Source: Oikopleura dioica
Lineage: Eukaryota; Chordata; Appendicularia; Copelata; Oikopleuridae
Assembly (NCBI GenBank): GCA_907165135.1
Contig: OU015568.1
Location: 9,804,501-9,868,500, forward strand
DNA: 64,000 nucleotides
Direction of reading: 5' to 3'
The notes beneath the pieces are model-generated. The model saw only the letters and a program-made list of their open reading frames with translations, ran no database searches and was not told the origin of the DNA. Below are positions 1-11,086 of this stretch, piece by piece. A program made the translations under genes and the position numbers. The first letter of the stretch is position 1; each line of letters begins with the position of its first letter.

Positions 1-100
1 CCACTGCGGTTTTTTTTACTTTCGTGGAAATTTCTTTCGTATTTCTGCAAATTTAGTTTCTTGTCTGAGATGGGCATCGGGTCCTATTGCGCTTTCGTAG

Positions 101-470
101 CTAGACAGTGATGGTGGACGAGCCACTGGTGTTGGAACTGCTGCTTGATTCTTCTGAGTCGCATGAAGTTTCAGAGGGGTTCTGAAAGACTACAGTCAGT
201 TACAGTAATGAACGATGTTCGTACCTTTGATACAGTTCGACTTTGACTGCTAGTGGATGTGAAGTCTGACTGAGAGAAAATCGGCCTCGGCTCGATATTC
301 CTCACGGCTTCCTTGGTGCATGTTTCTTCTCTGATCGGCTCCAGGTCTTCGTCTTTGGTTTCCCGGTCGGAAGAAGACGTGCGACTCTGGTCTTGAGCGC
401 GCTGAAGTGTTCCCTGCAGTGGACGATTTTTCGCTCGCTCGATTGATTCGATGTCTTCAAAATAAATCAA
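101..470 (-). CDS. C-terminal exons of an unidentified protein with PDZ-ligand-like end
   Basis: Two minus-strand exons join in frame. The upstream one runs from about 454 to 225 and ends at a GTACGA donor. The downstream one runs 181-101 after a CTTTCAG acceptor and ends with TAG. The encoded tail is about 100 residues, very rich in Ser, Glu, Asp and Arg and free of hydrophobic stretches, so it looks like a disordered cytoplasmic tail. It ends Ser-Thr-Ile-Thr-Val, which fits a class I PDZ ligand (S/T-x-V). No ATG supports a start here, so this is the 3' part of a longer gene, perhaps the same gene as the membrane-protein exons at 1.7-3.9 kb. Family not recognised. The PDZ role is an inference from four residues. 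Confidence 0.4.
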
Positions 471-1738
471 CTCAGTAGTAAATCACCAATTAGATGCATA
501 AGATCACAACAAAGCGAAAATTAAGTTAATTTGAAATAATTTAATTTGACCCTAATTGAAATTGATAATTGAGTTTCAATCGTTCCGTTTATGCGTAACG
601 TTTTTACACGTCGTTTTTACAAGATGTTTACTGCTCTGATGAAGAGACGTAAACACTCGCAAGCGGTTATAAAACACGACAACGAACAATAAACAATTTT
701 TTTTTTTGAAAATTAAATTAATTTTTTTAGAAAAAGAAAGATCTAGTCTTTGGCGATTGAGTATTACTCAACTTAAAGTTATTTATTCAAAAACGTGCTT
801 GAGGTTGAAATTTTTGAACAAGCTTCCATACACGACAACTTGCTCAAGAATCGATTCAAGTCAAGACTAGACCCTCGAGTATTTTGCTTTCAAATCTGAA
901 AGTTATATATTTCTGTGTGTAGCAATTTTAGAAGGCAAGACAGGGGCATGTTTACACGCACGGCTGGACTGCCGCTTAACCAAAATGGCTCATAAATTGA
1001 GCCCTTGCGCAACTTCCAGGTAAGCGCAGATTAAATTATATGATATAATTTATATCCCTTTTCTAATACTGTGTTCAATTTGAGCAAAACCACTTTTTCT
1101 AATAAATTTCGAGAAAAAGGGAAATTCTATGTTCGATCTGGCCACTCAAATTTTTAGCATCCACGATCCGCGCTTATGAATAATTCATCAATATTCATTA
1201 TGGCGGTCTTCAAGATGATAATTTCTTGGTTAAAAAATGCGGAAGACTAGATCTTTTACGTTCTATAATCGATAATCGGGAAAATGTCGCCTTGCAGTTT
1301 TCTTTTCTTTTTTTAGAATCAATTGTTTTACCAGCATCGTATTGTCCAATGGAAGATCCGACGGCCGAGTCTTGTCCCTTGTTTCGCACGACTGATGCAA
1401 GGCGTTTGAACATCGGCTTTGAGAGGATAGAATTTCACCTTCAAAATTCGCTCATTCGATTCAAGCCTAAGACTACTTTGAGACTGAACTTAGGCTTTTA
1501 AAATCTGCCTCTTTTCAGCCTCTTTTCATTTCGAAAGATTAATTATTTTCGCAAGATTCAATATTATTTAATATTTTTTTATCTTATGTTACATAAGTTA
1601 TGTATCAATGTTGGAAGAAACTATTTTCGTGTTCATTTTAATCTTCTGATTTAATGCCGCGTAGACATTATTTTTTTATCTAATTCTGGAGCTCCATCAA
1701 ATGATGACCAGCTTCAGCGCTTCAATCAATCATTTCAA

Positions 1739-3905
1739 TCAATCAAACAAAAAAAAAACATATTCATCCGTTTTCTTTCGACGGGAGTTCTGCGTGGACG
1801 CTGAAGAGCCAGATTCCGTCCTCTTTGGTTTTTCGCGAACTGGCGGTTTGGAGATAGGCTTGTTGCTTGTTTCCGCCCCTTTTTGGTGGTTGGACGGTGA
1901 CGGGAAATTCACTTCAGTTCCGATGCCAGAGGTTTCTTTCTCCGACTCTGGGATCTGAAAAATGAGAAATGCAAAAGAGAAATTCTCCGTTCAACGAAAA
2001 AATAGTTTCGTGGGAACGTTTTAGATGATTGTGACGACAAGTTTTTTTTCACGTAATGCGAAGCATAACGATGCTGGTAATGAGCCCAACGGCGATAATT
2101 TTCGTTTTCTCGCGAAAATGACGCGTACGGCAGAACTCGAAATTGTAAAAAGTCGCTTTCTTACCTTTTCTTGCTTTTCGAGTTTTCGATCTTTTGATGA
2201 CTTCTTCAGGCGTTTGATAGCTTCACGTTGTTGTCGCTGATAAAGGGTTTTCTATCTTTTCAATAACCACGCTTATCTCATTAGCGTGTCTCCGTTCTAG
2301 ACGCTCTATGCATTCTAGTATCAAGTGAGCCAACAGTCACGCCTCTTTGTACGCACCCTGGGCTCGTGGCTCTCCCTTGATAAGATAAGAAACCCTCCTT
2401 GGTTGCTCTTGTGTCGACGGCGATTTGACCGTTGAAAACAAGCTGGAACATTGCCTCTTGCCTGTGGAAGTGCTCGAATCTGTCCAAGTGGCCAACATTC
2501 TTTTGCATGTTGATCTTGCCGTCTTCGACTCGGTACTTTGGCGCGACGAGCTTTGAGATTAAGTACGCCTTCATCACTTGACGATTCTCGGCGATTTGGC
2601 TTCGCTCCGACGATGTCAAGCTGCTTAGATTTCCCTCGGCTACAGAAAAAAAACATTTTTATACGAGGAAAATTGGTTAGAAAAGAGAAAAAAGCGCATG
2701 TTAAACAGCGGCGCGGTCATGTTCCCCGCGATGGCTAATCGAAAAAAACCCTCCGCAAGGACAAAACTCATTTCAAGTAGAACTCATTTGATCAGAAAAC
2801 CGAGTTTACTTTTTCGTTCAAAAGTCAAATAAATAGTAACGTGTTGAGCATGGAAAATCATTAAAATAAGTGTAAAACATGATTTTCTCTTTATTTTTGT
2901 CTCGTGTACTGCTGATTTCGTCGACTAAGACGCTATTTTTTTGCGCTAGAACTGCAAAAAATATCCTAATTAGACCGTGTTCCCGCAAATCTTATTGCTC
3001 AGTTGAAAGTCGAATCTTGTCCTACATATTTTTAGTAAAGAAAAGCTCTTTTTTTACGAAAATCTATTGCTTATCCAAAGAAAAATGTGCCCTCTTTTTT
3101 GATAATAAATTTCGTTATCTGAAAAGCCGCGAAATTTTGGGCTTCGACTGTAATACCTGGAGTAATACCTGGAGCGCAACGAATTTTTTAAGCTTAGCAA
3201 AGCATAATTTTGGGTGGCGTAAATTATATTCCTTCATCAAAAATAACACAGATTTTTCGCAATGATTATTTTCTCGGAATCACAGCGTGAGGACGAACAA
3301 CTTTGTCGACCAAAGTTTTCAAATTAAAAAAACTCTCTCGTGACAAGCTACTAGTAAAAGCGCCAGGAGGACACATTTTTTGTCGCTCAAAGAGGGTTCA
3401 AGCTGTTTCTTGGGAAAGTGATGGCCTCAGTGCTTGTCTAAATACCTGCAAGAAATTGAGCAGTTGCGAGAGCGGCCGCATTCACTTCCCGCGGCAGCGA
3501 TACGTTGTCGTTTCCCGACTCCGAGATGTCCATCGACTTAACAGTTTCCGCATAGCACCGGTCATAATAGTCCTGAGTAAAAGTTTAAGTTTGAGGTTAA
3601 AGCATAGGAAGTGTTTCGAAGTCGAAGAATAAAATTGTCAAACCAGGTCGCGGTCAACTTTGTCCTTGGGCGCGCAAATCACGTCGGCAATCGTCTGGCA
3701 GAGACACAGCGCGCTGCAGAGGCCACCACTTCGCCCTGCTTCCACGTCGTTCTTCTGCTCCTCCCGCTGCTGATTCATGCGACGCTGCTCGTTCAAACAG
3801 CTTATTTTATTAACGATGACCACCATCATGCAAGCAAGGGCGGCTCCTGTGAAGATAAGGGCTGCCAGCTGAGTTTCCTGCACGGATTGCTCCTGCGCAT
3901 GCACC
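1739..3905 (-). CDS. Exons of an unidentified single-pass membrane protein
   Basis: A chain of minus-strand exons with plausible GT-AG borders. About 3905-3644 encodes one hydrophobic segment (LAALIFTGAALACMMVVIV) followed by Lys/Arg/Gln-rich residues, as in a type I membrane protein. Exon 3572-3446 follows in frame. An exon starting at 2639 joins it in phase (residues around KAYLISKLVAPKYRVEDG); its 3' border near 2400-2280 is unclear. Exon 2236-2165 is a 24-residue Lys/Glu-rich piece. Exon 1954-1739 is Ser/Lys/Pro-rich and reaches a TGA. The intron between 3446 and 2639 is unusually long for this window. I do not recognise the family and see no ectodomain exons upstream. Alternatively the last exon splices on to the exons at 0.1-0.5 kb. 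Confidence 0.4.
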
Positions 3906-4249
3906 ATGAAAAGTTAACCTCTCTCTGCTTTTAGAAAAAACTGCGCTCTCCTGGACAAAAAAATGCTTTAGTAAAAGAAGTCGCTTGAGCACCTAAAAAC
4001 GTTTAAAGTAAAAAATTTAGCTTGCAATTGAAAATTCTCCAAATCAACGTGGAATTGATCATTGCGGTCAAAACATCTTCCAGGACACGTTGAACTTCCG
4101 TAGATCTTTTTTGAGGATGCAAAATCGTTTTGGCCAAAATAGGAATGAGTAGCGAACCGCCCAGACCCCAGGAGCTCCTCCTCCAGGAATCAAAATATAA
4201 TTCTATTAACCGCCTTGATATTTTGAAATTCATCTTTCTTCGCATTTTT

Positions 4250-6820
4250 TGAGAATTTCGAACCTCGATTTAGTTCTCGTTTCTGATTGTAGTTAACGTT
4301 TTTAAGATCGTTCTTTGAAAATTATGAATTTTAGAAGTTCAGGAAAGGGTTCGCCTCTTAAATTCGCAATGATTTTTCCTAAGTAACCAGATATGACGTT
4401 AGCCGGGGATCAAGAATGCCAGTTCCGGCTAAGGACCGTCAAGAGCGATACTTGGAAACTTGAGTGTTAGAACACTCTCTAGGAAATTGCTTTTTTATTA
4501 GCGGCACCGGTGCCGCGCAGCGTTATTGCTGTCATGTATTTTTGAACAGGAAAAATGAACTGATGGAAATTAAATTCACTTCATCGAAGAATCCCCTTAA
4601 TTTCTCCCTGTCTAATAGACAAGCGTCCTTATCAGCATGCGTCACATAATGTGGGATTAAATTCAAGAAAACACGCTAGAAAAAACAAACTCAGCGAAAA
4701 TAAAGAAAAGAGCCGAAAATGGTAATTGAAAATCTCAAAGGGCGAATAAAATTTCAGAGAAGACGAATCGCCCTAAACCGCCCGAACAGGGAGGAATGCT
4801 GTTCCGTTCACCCGAACACTTCAGTTTTTTGGAATTACTCCCCTTATCGCTGATTAACGCGTTGTCCACGAAAGAAACGTTGAAATTTGGTAGACAAAGC
4901 TTTAAATTTTTGCTTTCAGCACTTTGAATTTCGACATTTTCCAAAGCCAAGTTCGGGGTACTAAATTATCCCGGATTATACGTCCAAGATAATGGGTGCA
5001 GCTTGGTTTATATTTGCATCAAAAATTGATCCTTCGTAAACTTTGTCTGGCCGACAATTGTATATGCAACCTCGCCTGAAATTGTTTTATAGATAATCTG
5101 TTTCTTCTGCCGGATTGGAGTCTTCTTTCTAAAGCTATTGTGAGGAAATTTGCAGCCGATAATCTATGAAAACTGAAAATAGCCGCCTTTCTGCACCGAA
5201 AAAAATTGCTTGGTCTTCAAAGTCAAAATCAGCAGAAAGCATTTTTTTCCAACCGGACGTTTAATTTTATTTGTTCCTTGGCTTCGCGAGCTTGAACTCG
5301 AATTTTTAGAGACAATCGTGCAATTTTCATTTTTGGGATATTCTAAAAGCGAATTCGGGAATCGGAAAGACGGCTATTTTAAGTCCAACAGAGCAAAATT
5401 AGAAATGATCTAATGTAACAGCAAAATGCTTTCTATTTCAGTGTGTTTTTCGCTGGCGAGTAATATCGCAAGACGTCTTGTTTCTAAAACTATACCTGAG
5501 GCTTATTTTAGGTCGGCAATTGCATTGCTTCTTGATAATAGTAGTAATAAATAATGTTTTATTTTGGTGCATGTGCCAAAATCGTGCTTATCTTCGATTA
5601 AAAACGATGATCATTAGTAATCATATCAATTTAGAAATAACTCGAATCGTAATTTTAGCTCGAAATTTATGATTAAAAATATAAGCTTGAGAAATATGTA
5701 GACTTTCATACGAAAAATGAGAATAGAAAAATGTCATCATCGACGGAAAATGAAACAATTTATTTGACCATGCCTGATTTTCAAATTTTTCTTGAGAAAA
5801 CTCTCTCTCTTTGGGTAAACAGTTTCTTAGTATCTTCGCATAATCTCTTTAAAAAGTCATTCCTCGTTGTTAGAAGAACATTTGATTTAACGCGTAAACA
5901 ATGCAATATGAGATCGTAGCTAGAGTTGGTCCTGACAGCTCATGCTGAGCACGACTCTCGATCGCCCTCTCTACCTTTCGGCAGCTCATACTTTTACACG
6001 GCGCTTCTTCGCCCAAGCACTAACTTGGATTAATGTCGATTCGGTAAAGATTAATCTTTGCGTTCGCATCAGACTATGATCCAATTTCATAAATCTCGCT
6101 TATACTGTATAAGTTATACAATCCTGTACGTTTCCGGATATTCCAGCAAAATGCATTTTATGACGAAACGTACTCAGTACTTCCAACAATCAGTTCGGCA
6201 CATGACATGTAAAATAAATGAACACTTTATTTTTGCGCGAGAACAGCGCAAGAATTCAATTATGGATGAATGGTTGATTCCAATCTACTGCCTGAATATT
6301 CATTTTTTAAACTGCTTAAAAACATCTCCAACGGCACATTGTGTAAGAAAATGCTGCTTTTCTAAGAGATAACACAATGGGGGATGATTCAAACCCATCT
6401 GCCCAAAAGAATGATAGAAGAACCTTCGAGAGACCGAGGCAGAGCATGTGGGATCAGTCAACAGGCTTCTAAAAATTCATTTTTTTCAGCAAAGAACAAT
6501 CCTTTTTTCGAAAAACACGAGTTTTCAATGGATACAAAGGTACTTTTAAAGCACATAAAAACAATTTTTGGGAAGCCGTGATTAGGCAATATCAAATGAG
6601 TTTTTCTGCCGAGCTAGGCAGTGGAGAGATGTGGCAGAGTTCGAACGCAAGGAAATGGTCTTCAATTTTCTTCGGCTTTGTGGAATTTTTTAGGAGACAT
6701 TAATAAAGAGATCATGAAAAAAGGAATTACTCAAAGTTCGTGTGTACAAATCACTAAAGCTGACTTCCCGGGCGATTCTGGTTGTCACAATGAATATCAT
6801 CTTCTTGAGGTACGTGCTTT
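4250..6820. other. Gene-poor stretch
   Basis: About 2.6 kb of AT-rich sequence. The open frames are short (62-118 residues), mostly lack ATG starts, show no recognisable domain and are not linked by convincing splice sites. One frame at 6720-6810 ends at a GAG|GTACGT donor-like site just before the TTAA element, so a 5' exon of the SK-channel gene could lie there, but I cannot prove it. No tRNA-like B-box or cloverleaf was noticed. Confidence 0.5.
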
Positions 6821-6824
6821 TCCA

Positions 6825-7363
6825 TTAACTTTACGCCGCCAAGTGTGCCATATATGGCACCAAGACTTTAAACCGCCTGTAATTTTTTTTTTTACTTGGA
6901 GTAAGAGTCTCGCCGACCCCCCTTTATACCCCTACTTTTCGCTAAACTTTCACGTGGTAGGCCTTTGGTTGGCTTAGCTTCGCTACAAATGCGTCAAAAT
7001 AGTGAATTTAGCTTCGCTACTCGTGTGCCATATATGGCACAAGAATGTATTGTGATGTGCCATATTTGGCACATTTGGCGGCGGTGGGACTTTTTCCGCC
7101 TAAAATGCATTGTAAGGAATTTTCCCTTATAAGAAGAAGATAAACATTTCCGAGATGAATCTGATGTCATTTGATGTCGTCTGATATCCTATAATGTCAA
7201 ATGTCTAACATTTGGAAGCATGACAAAAAATTTCCTATTTTCAACATCTCCAGCCGACTTTTTAAGAGTTGTGCCATATTTGGCACATCGAATACATATA
7301 TGGCACATATATGGCACATTTGGCGGCGGGGGGTGAAATTCGAGTTTGGCGGCGTAAGGTTAA
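6825..7363. mobile_element. TTAA-flanked foldback MITE with palindromic repeats
   Basis: A 531-bp element (6829-7359) bounded by TTAA on both sides (6825-6828 and 7360-7363). Its ends are inverted repeats: CTTTACGCCGCCAA on the left and TTGGCGGCGTAAGG on the right, one mismatch. TTAA target duplication with CC-type ends is the pattern of piggyBac-like elements, so a non-autonomous piggyBac-type MITE is the best guess. Inside are several copies of a short palindrome, TGTGCCATATATGGCACA and a TTT-centred variant, near 6844, 7024, 7054, 7269 and 7302-7320. No transposase is encoded. It lies upstream of the recognisable SK-channel exons, perhaps in a 5' intron. Confidence 0.65.
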
Positions 7364-7639
7364 TAATGAATCGAAATTCCAGTGTCATCGACGTGGAGTT
7401 CTATTATTCACGTTTCGGCGAGTTGATTACACCACGCCGCCTGTACCCAACTGTAACACATCCAGCTGGAGTCTTTGCGCCATGTCACTTCAACCAGACA
7501 TCTGCGCAGCCAATTATGATGAGTTTCTCTTACTTCACGCGATCACTGATTCTTTTTCTTACACGTAAGAACTCTTTGTTTTACCGAGTAATGATCGGTA
7601 GTATGCAACATGTGGCTAATTTGGTGGTATACTGAGCTC

Positions 7640-10600
7640 GAGAGACGACTTCTTGTGGCGAGACATCATCTCCAGGAACAATCGTCACTGCTTCTTGGAC
7701 CACTCACGACGAATCTCATGATTGAACTAGTTTCGTACAAAATGAAATCTTCAATGCAGCTTCTTCTAAAAGAAAAATACCGAAAACCTCTATTCAAAGA
7801 TCCTCATCGAAACTATGATGAGTCCTAAACGCCCTCCACGTTCCTCCTTTTCCATCTCCATGGCCGGCCGAAGTGCAGCTCTTCAGTTTTTTGAAGCTCT
7901 ATCACATTGTCAAGGACTGTCAGTTACGAAAGCATACACTTCTAGCTAAATCTGCAATTTGCCACAAAAAGTCGAAAGCAAGGGTACTACACGTATGCTT
8001 CGTATACTGAACGGAAATCAGTTTATGCGCGAGCATCACCCGATGCGATACAACCGTATGACGGAGATACTGAAAGTCGTTGCCTGTGTCAAGCTTTCCA
8101 AGGTTCGATCCAAAGATTTCGACACTTGTCGATGACTTGGCAATTCACTAATCGAGCCTTTCAGACATTCCTGATAAAGAGTTATTTCCTCCAGAAGCCG
8201 CTCCCTGTACTCACCGTTATCTATCTCTTCAATGTTTTAGGTGGCGGGTTGATCTTATTTTCAAAATTGCTCTAGTACGTTTTAGTTGTCATTATTGTTC
8301 GATAAGAAACTGGGTAGTTATTTTTGGGAGATAATTTCAAGCGATAGCTCGTTTTTAAAGCCGTCGGCTACATTGTTTTCGCGCTCGAACGTGTCTATGG
8401 AAGCTGCATGGAATATCGAGATACGATTTGGCTGATAGGTAAACTGGTGCAAAATTTAATAAAAGGCAAAGAAAATCGAATTTCGGTACAACATTTCAAG
8501 GTGTGACGCTTACAAATCTTGGTTATGGAGATTTTACGCCTTACTTCGGCCTGTCAAGGTGATTTATTCGTAGAAATCTACTGCTCACTTTTAACGTAGA
8601 TTGATTATTTCCATCCTTTCTCTGTCTGGCATCGTGCTGACAGCCCTAATTGTTGGAGTGCTTTCGGAAGCGCTACAAATTCCAACGGAAGAGAAAAGAG
8701 TTTTGGTGTCGATGGAACACCAACGTACGTACATATCCATATTGCATGTATTTGTTGAATACCCACGCTTGCAAAGACATGCTTGCGAAATTGAATACAG
8801 TCGTGGCCGCAAATAAGACACATCACGAGTTTGATTCAAAATCACAAAATATTTACCTCTGAAATTCAATTTCGTCGATTCTAGAATCTAGATGCTGTTC
8901 AACCTCAATTACTGGTCGTCAAAATTTTCTTAGAAGGGCTATTTTGTGTCAAATCGCAACTTTTCGACCGTTGATGATCTTGGCGAACTCGATTAAAAAA
9001 ACTGAAAAATCAGTGCCAAAAACAGTGTCGTATTTTCGGTCACAACTGCAACGTATCTTTTGGTTTGTAGTTAATAAGGTCTTGAATGCCCAAAACGAGG
9101 ATTTACCATTTTGCTTTTCCGCCGCTTACTTTGCCATTTCCATAACGATATTAAGGTTCAGATAAGATTCGCCAACACGCTGCGGCACAGCTTATCCAAA
9201 GCGCCTGGAAACAGTTTCGCTTTGACGTTGAATTGCAGAATAAGCGGATAAGCATTGGCAATATCGTGGACAACTCATTCACCGAGAAGATCAAATTTAG
9301 GTTCTTGTTATCGCAAGTGAAATGAATTTGGATCGTCTGTTAAGATACAACTCAATGTTTCAACAGCGGAACCTCACGCAGAAATTTGCGGATAGCTTGT
9401 GGAGATGGCGTAAAATCAAAGCCCAAACTGATCAACTAAGAAACAGTTTCCAACCACTCTTTCGTAGGAAAAATAACAGACCTAGAAACTTTTCGACAGA
9501 GCATCTATGGAGAAAGAGTTTATCCAGGAGAATACTGCTCTTGAGACTCGATTCATTTCGCAAAAACTTGACGAGCTCGAAAAAATCGTGAAGATTGGAC
9601 CGACAACGCAAGAGGACAAGCTTGCTAGACACAATACTTACAGTGAAGTGGATTTCCTTCTACAGGCAGGATTTTCAATTTGATAATTTTTCAACTGATT
9701 ATATTTGACAAATCCTCTCCGACGCGTCGTTCTTCCGGAAAAAAAACGGCGAAAAGAACATCTGATCGTTGGATGAGAGCCGTTCAAAAGGCCAAATCGC
9801 AGAAAGAAAAGGCAGGCTCGACAGAAAAAATCAATGGTGTCAAGCGATCATCTTCTGCATACCTTCAAGATCCTCGAAAAGACCAGCTCGAAATTAACAG
9901 CAGGAAAGATTCACTAAAGAGACAAAGAGATAAGTATTATTGAGGATTGAAAATCTGAATCTACGTAAGTGTTGGTCGGCGGCTGTCTCTTGCAAATCCG
10001 CTTTTGCCAAAGATTGACGTCGTCGTGTCACAGGCCGAATTGAAGGACGGCCATGTTCAGGAGAAGATAAAGAGCAACTCTGCAGTTTGCTTGATGCGAC
10101 GGAACTCATTTCAATCGCACTCCACTCTCAATGCGCGGCGAAGTAGGTTCCTTTATGATTTCATTGACACTATATTTTTCTTCTTAGAGTCGCGGGTGAG
10201 CGTGCACGAGTCAAGCATTCACGAAACTGTCGAAGAGGAGAAAGCTCCGTCGAACAGCTCAAGCATTAATGTGTTTTTAGACAGGTGAGAAAAATTTCAA
10301 GGAATGAATATCGGCCCCAGGGTTCGGTATTTTGAATTCGCAAAATTATTCGTTTTTCATTTGAATTTATATTTATTCGTTTACGAATATTCTCTAATGA
10401 GCGAATATGCAAAACGAATGAAAACGAATTTTCTCGGAGAATTTTTCAGAAATTCAGCGAATTTCTCAAATATTCGCTTTGCCGCGCGCTCTGATTGGTC
10501 GGGCTTTGACGTTGCGCAGCCTATAATTTTATTTTCACCCCCCAAATAACCTTATAGCTCGCGGGCGCCACCCTTTTCTCGCCCGCGGCCCTGGAGTTCA

Positions 10601-10973
10601 GCCAATCCAGGGCTGTACGCTCAATTTCGAGCGAATATTCGCCCGAATAGGCGATTCGCGAACAATCGCTCATTCGCTTAAGAAAAGAGCATATTCGCTG
10701 CGTGTATTGGCGAATTTTTCGACGAATTCAAAATACCGAACCCTGATCGGCCCGGGCGATGATGACCCGCAATTACCTAAGAGAGAAACCCTAGGGTTCA
10801 TCTCCATGCTAAAATTTGTTGCTAATAACTTATCATTCAGACTTCAAGAGCGCCAAGAGTCCTTTCAAAGTGAAATGCGTTCTGAGATCTCTCGTCTGAG
10901 TGAAATCCTGACAAAACAGATGCTGGACAAAGCGTCGAATTTTCGAATGATCGACGATCCACCTGACAACTAA
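7640..10973 (+). CDS. KCNN: SK-type calcium-activated potassium channel (KCNN-like)
   Basis: Calmodulin-gated small-conductance K+ channel of the plasma membrane. Recognised pieces in order: an S3-S4 stretch near 7900 (FLKLYHIVKDCQLRKH), S5 near 8160-8270, then the pore joined across an intron at about 8446/8502. The selectivity filter reads TLTNLGYGDF. S6 at 8600-8690 (LIISILSLSGIVLTALIVGV) runs into the conserved ALQIPTEEKRV segment. Further on come a calmodulin-binding-like helix at 9170-9300 (QHAAAQLIQSAWKQFRF) and a coiled coil at 9480-9660. The tail exons up to TAA at 10971-10973 are Ser/Lys-rich. The 5' end (S1-S2 and start) is unresolved. The frame slips by one base near 7825 and near 7980 with no usable intron, so the locus has assembly errors, non-canonical introns or decay. 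Family call firm; gene model not. Confidence 0.78.
10310..10753. mobile_element. hAT-like MITE with perfect 8-bp target duplication
   Basis: A 428-bp element, 10318-10745. The terminal inverted repeats are perfect over about 23 bp, starting CAGGGTTCGGTATTTTG and ending with its complement. It is flanked by a perfect 8-bp direct repeat, ATCGGCCC (10310-10317 and 10746-10753). CAGGG ends plus 8-bp duplications are diagnostic of hAT-superfamily elements. The inside is full of GCGAATA/TATTCGC motifs in both directions, like the subterminal motifs bound by hAT transposases. No coding capacity. It sits in the last intron of the SK-channel gene, whose donor at about 10285 and acceptor before 10842 remain intact. 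Confidence 0.9.
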
Positions 10974-11086
10974 AATAGTCTACTGCTTTCACAATCAACC
11001 TGTTTGAAGTGCGATTCAATAAACGACAATTTTTCTTATTTCCGCTTTCTGTTTTACATTTATTTGAAAGACAAAAAGGGAGCGCC
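10974..11086. terminator. Convergent 3' ends with facing poly(A) signals
   Basis: The SK-channel stop (10973, plus) and the RPS3 stop (11087, minus) are only 113 bp apart. A plus-strand AATAAA lies at 11018-11023. A minus-strand AATAAA is read from TTTATT at 11059-11064. With cleavage 10-30 nt past each signal, the two 3'UTRs should abut or overlap. Confidence 0.7.

Noticed and set aside
3150-3180. Short direct repeat AATACCTGGAG twice
   Set aside because: Single 12-bp duplication with no wider structure.
7201-7635. 144-residue plus-strand frame across the TTAA element end
   Set aside because: It starts inside the element, contains the palindromes as codons and matches nothing; the channel exons lie downstream in other frames.
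8095-8120. tRNA B-box-like GGTTCGATCC
   Set aside because: No A-box or cloverleaf around it; the site lies in the SK-channel S4-S5 linker exon.
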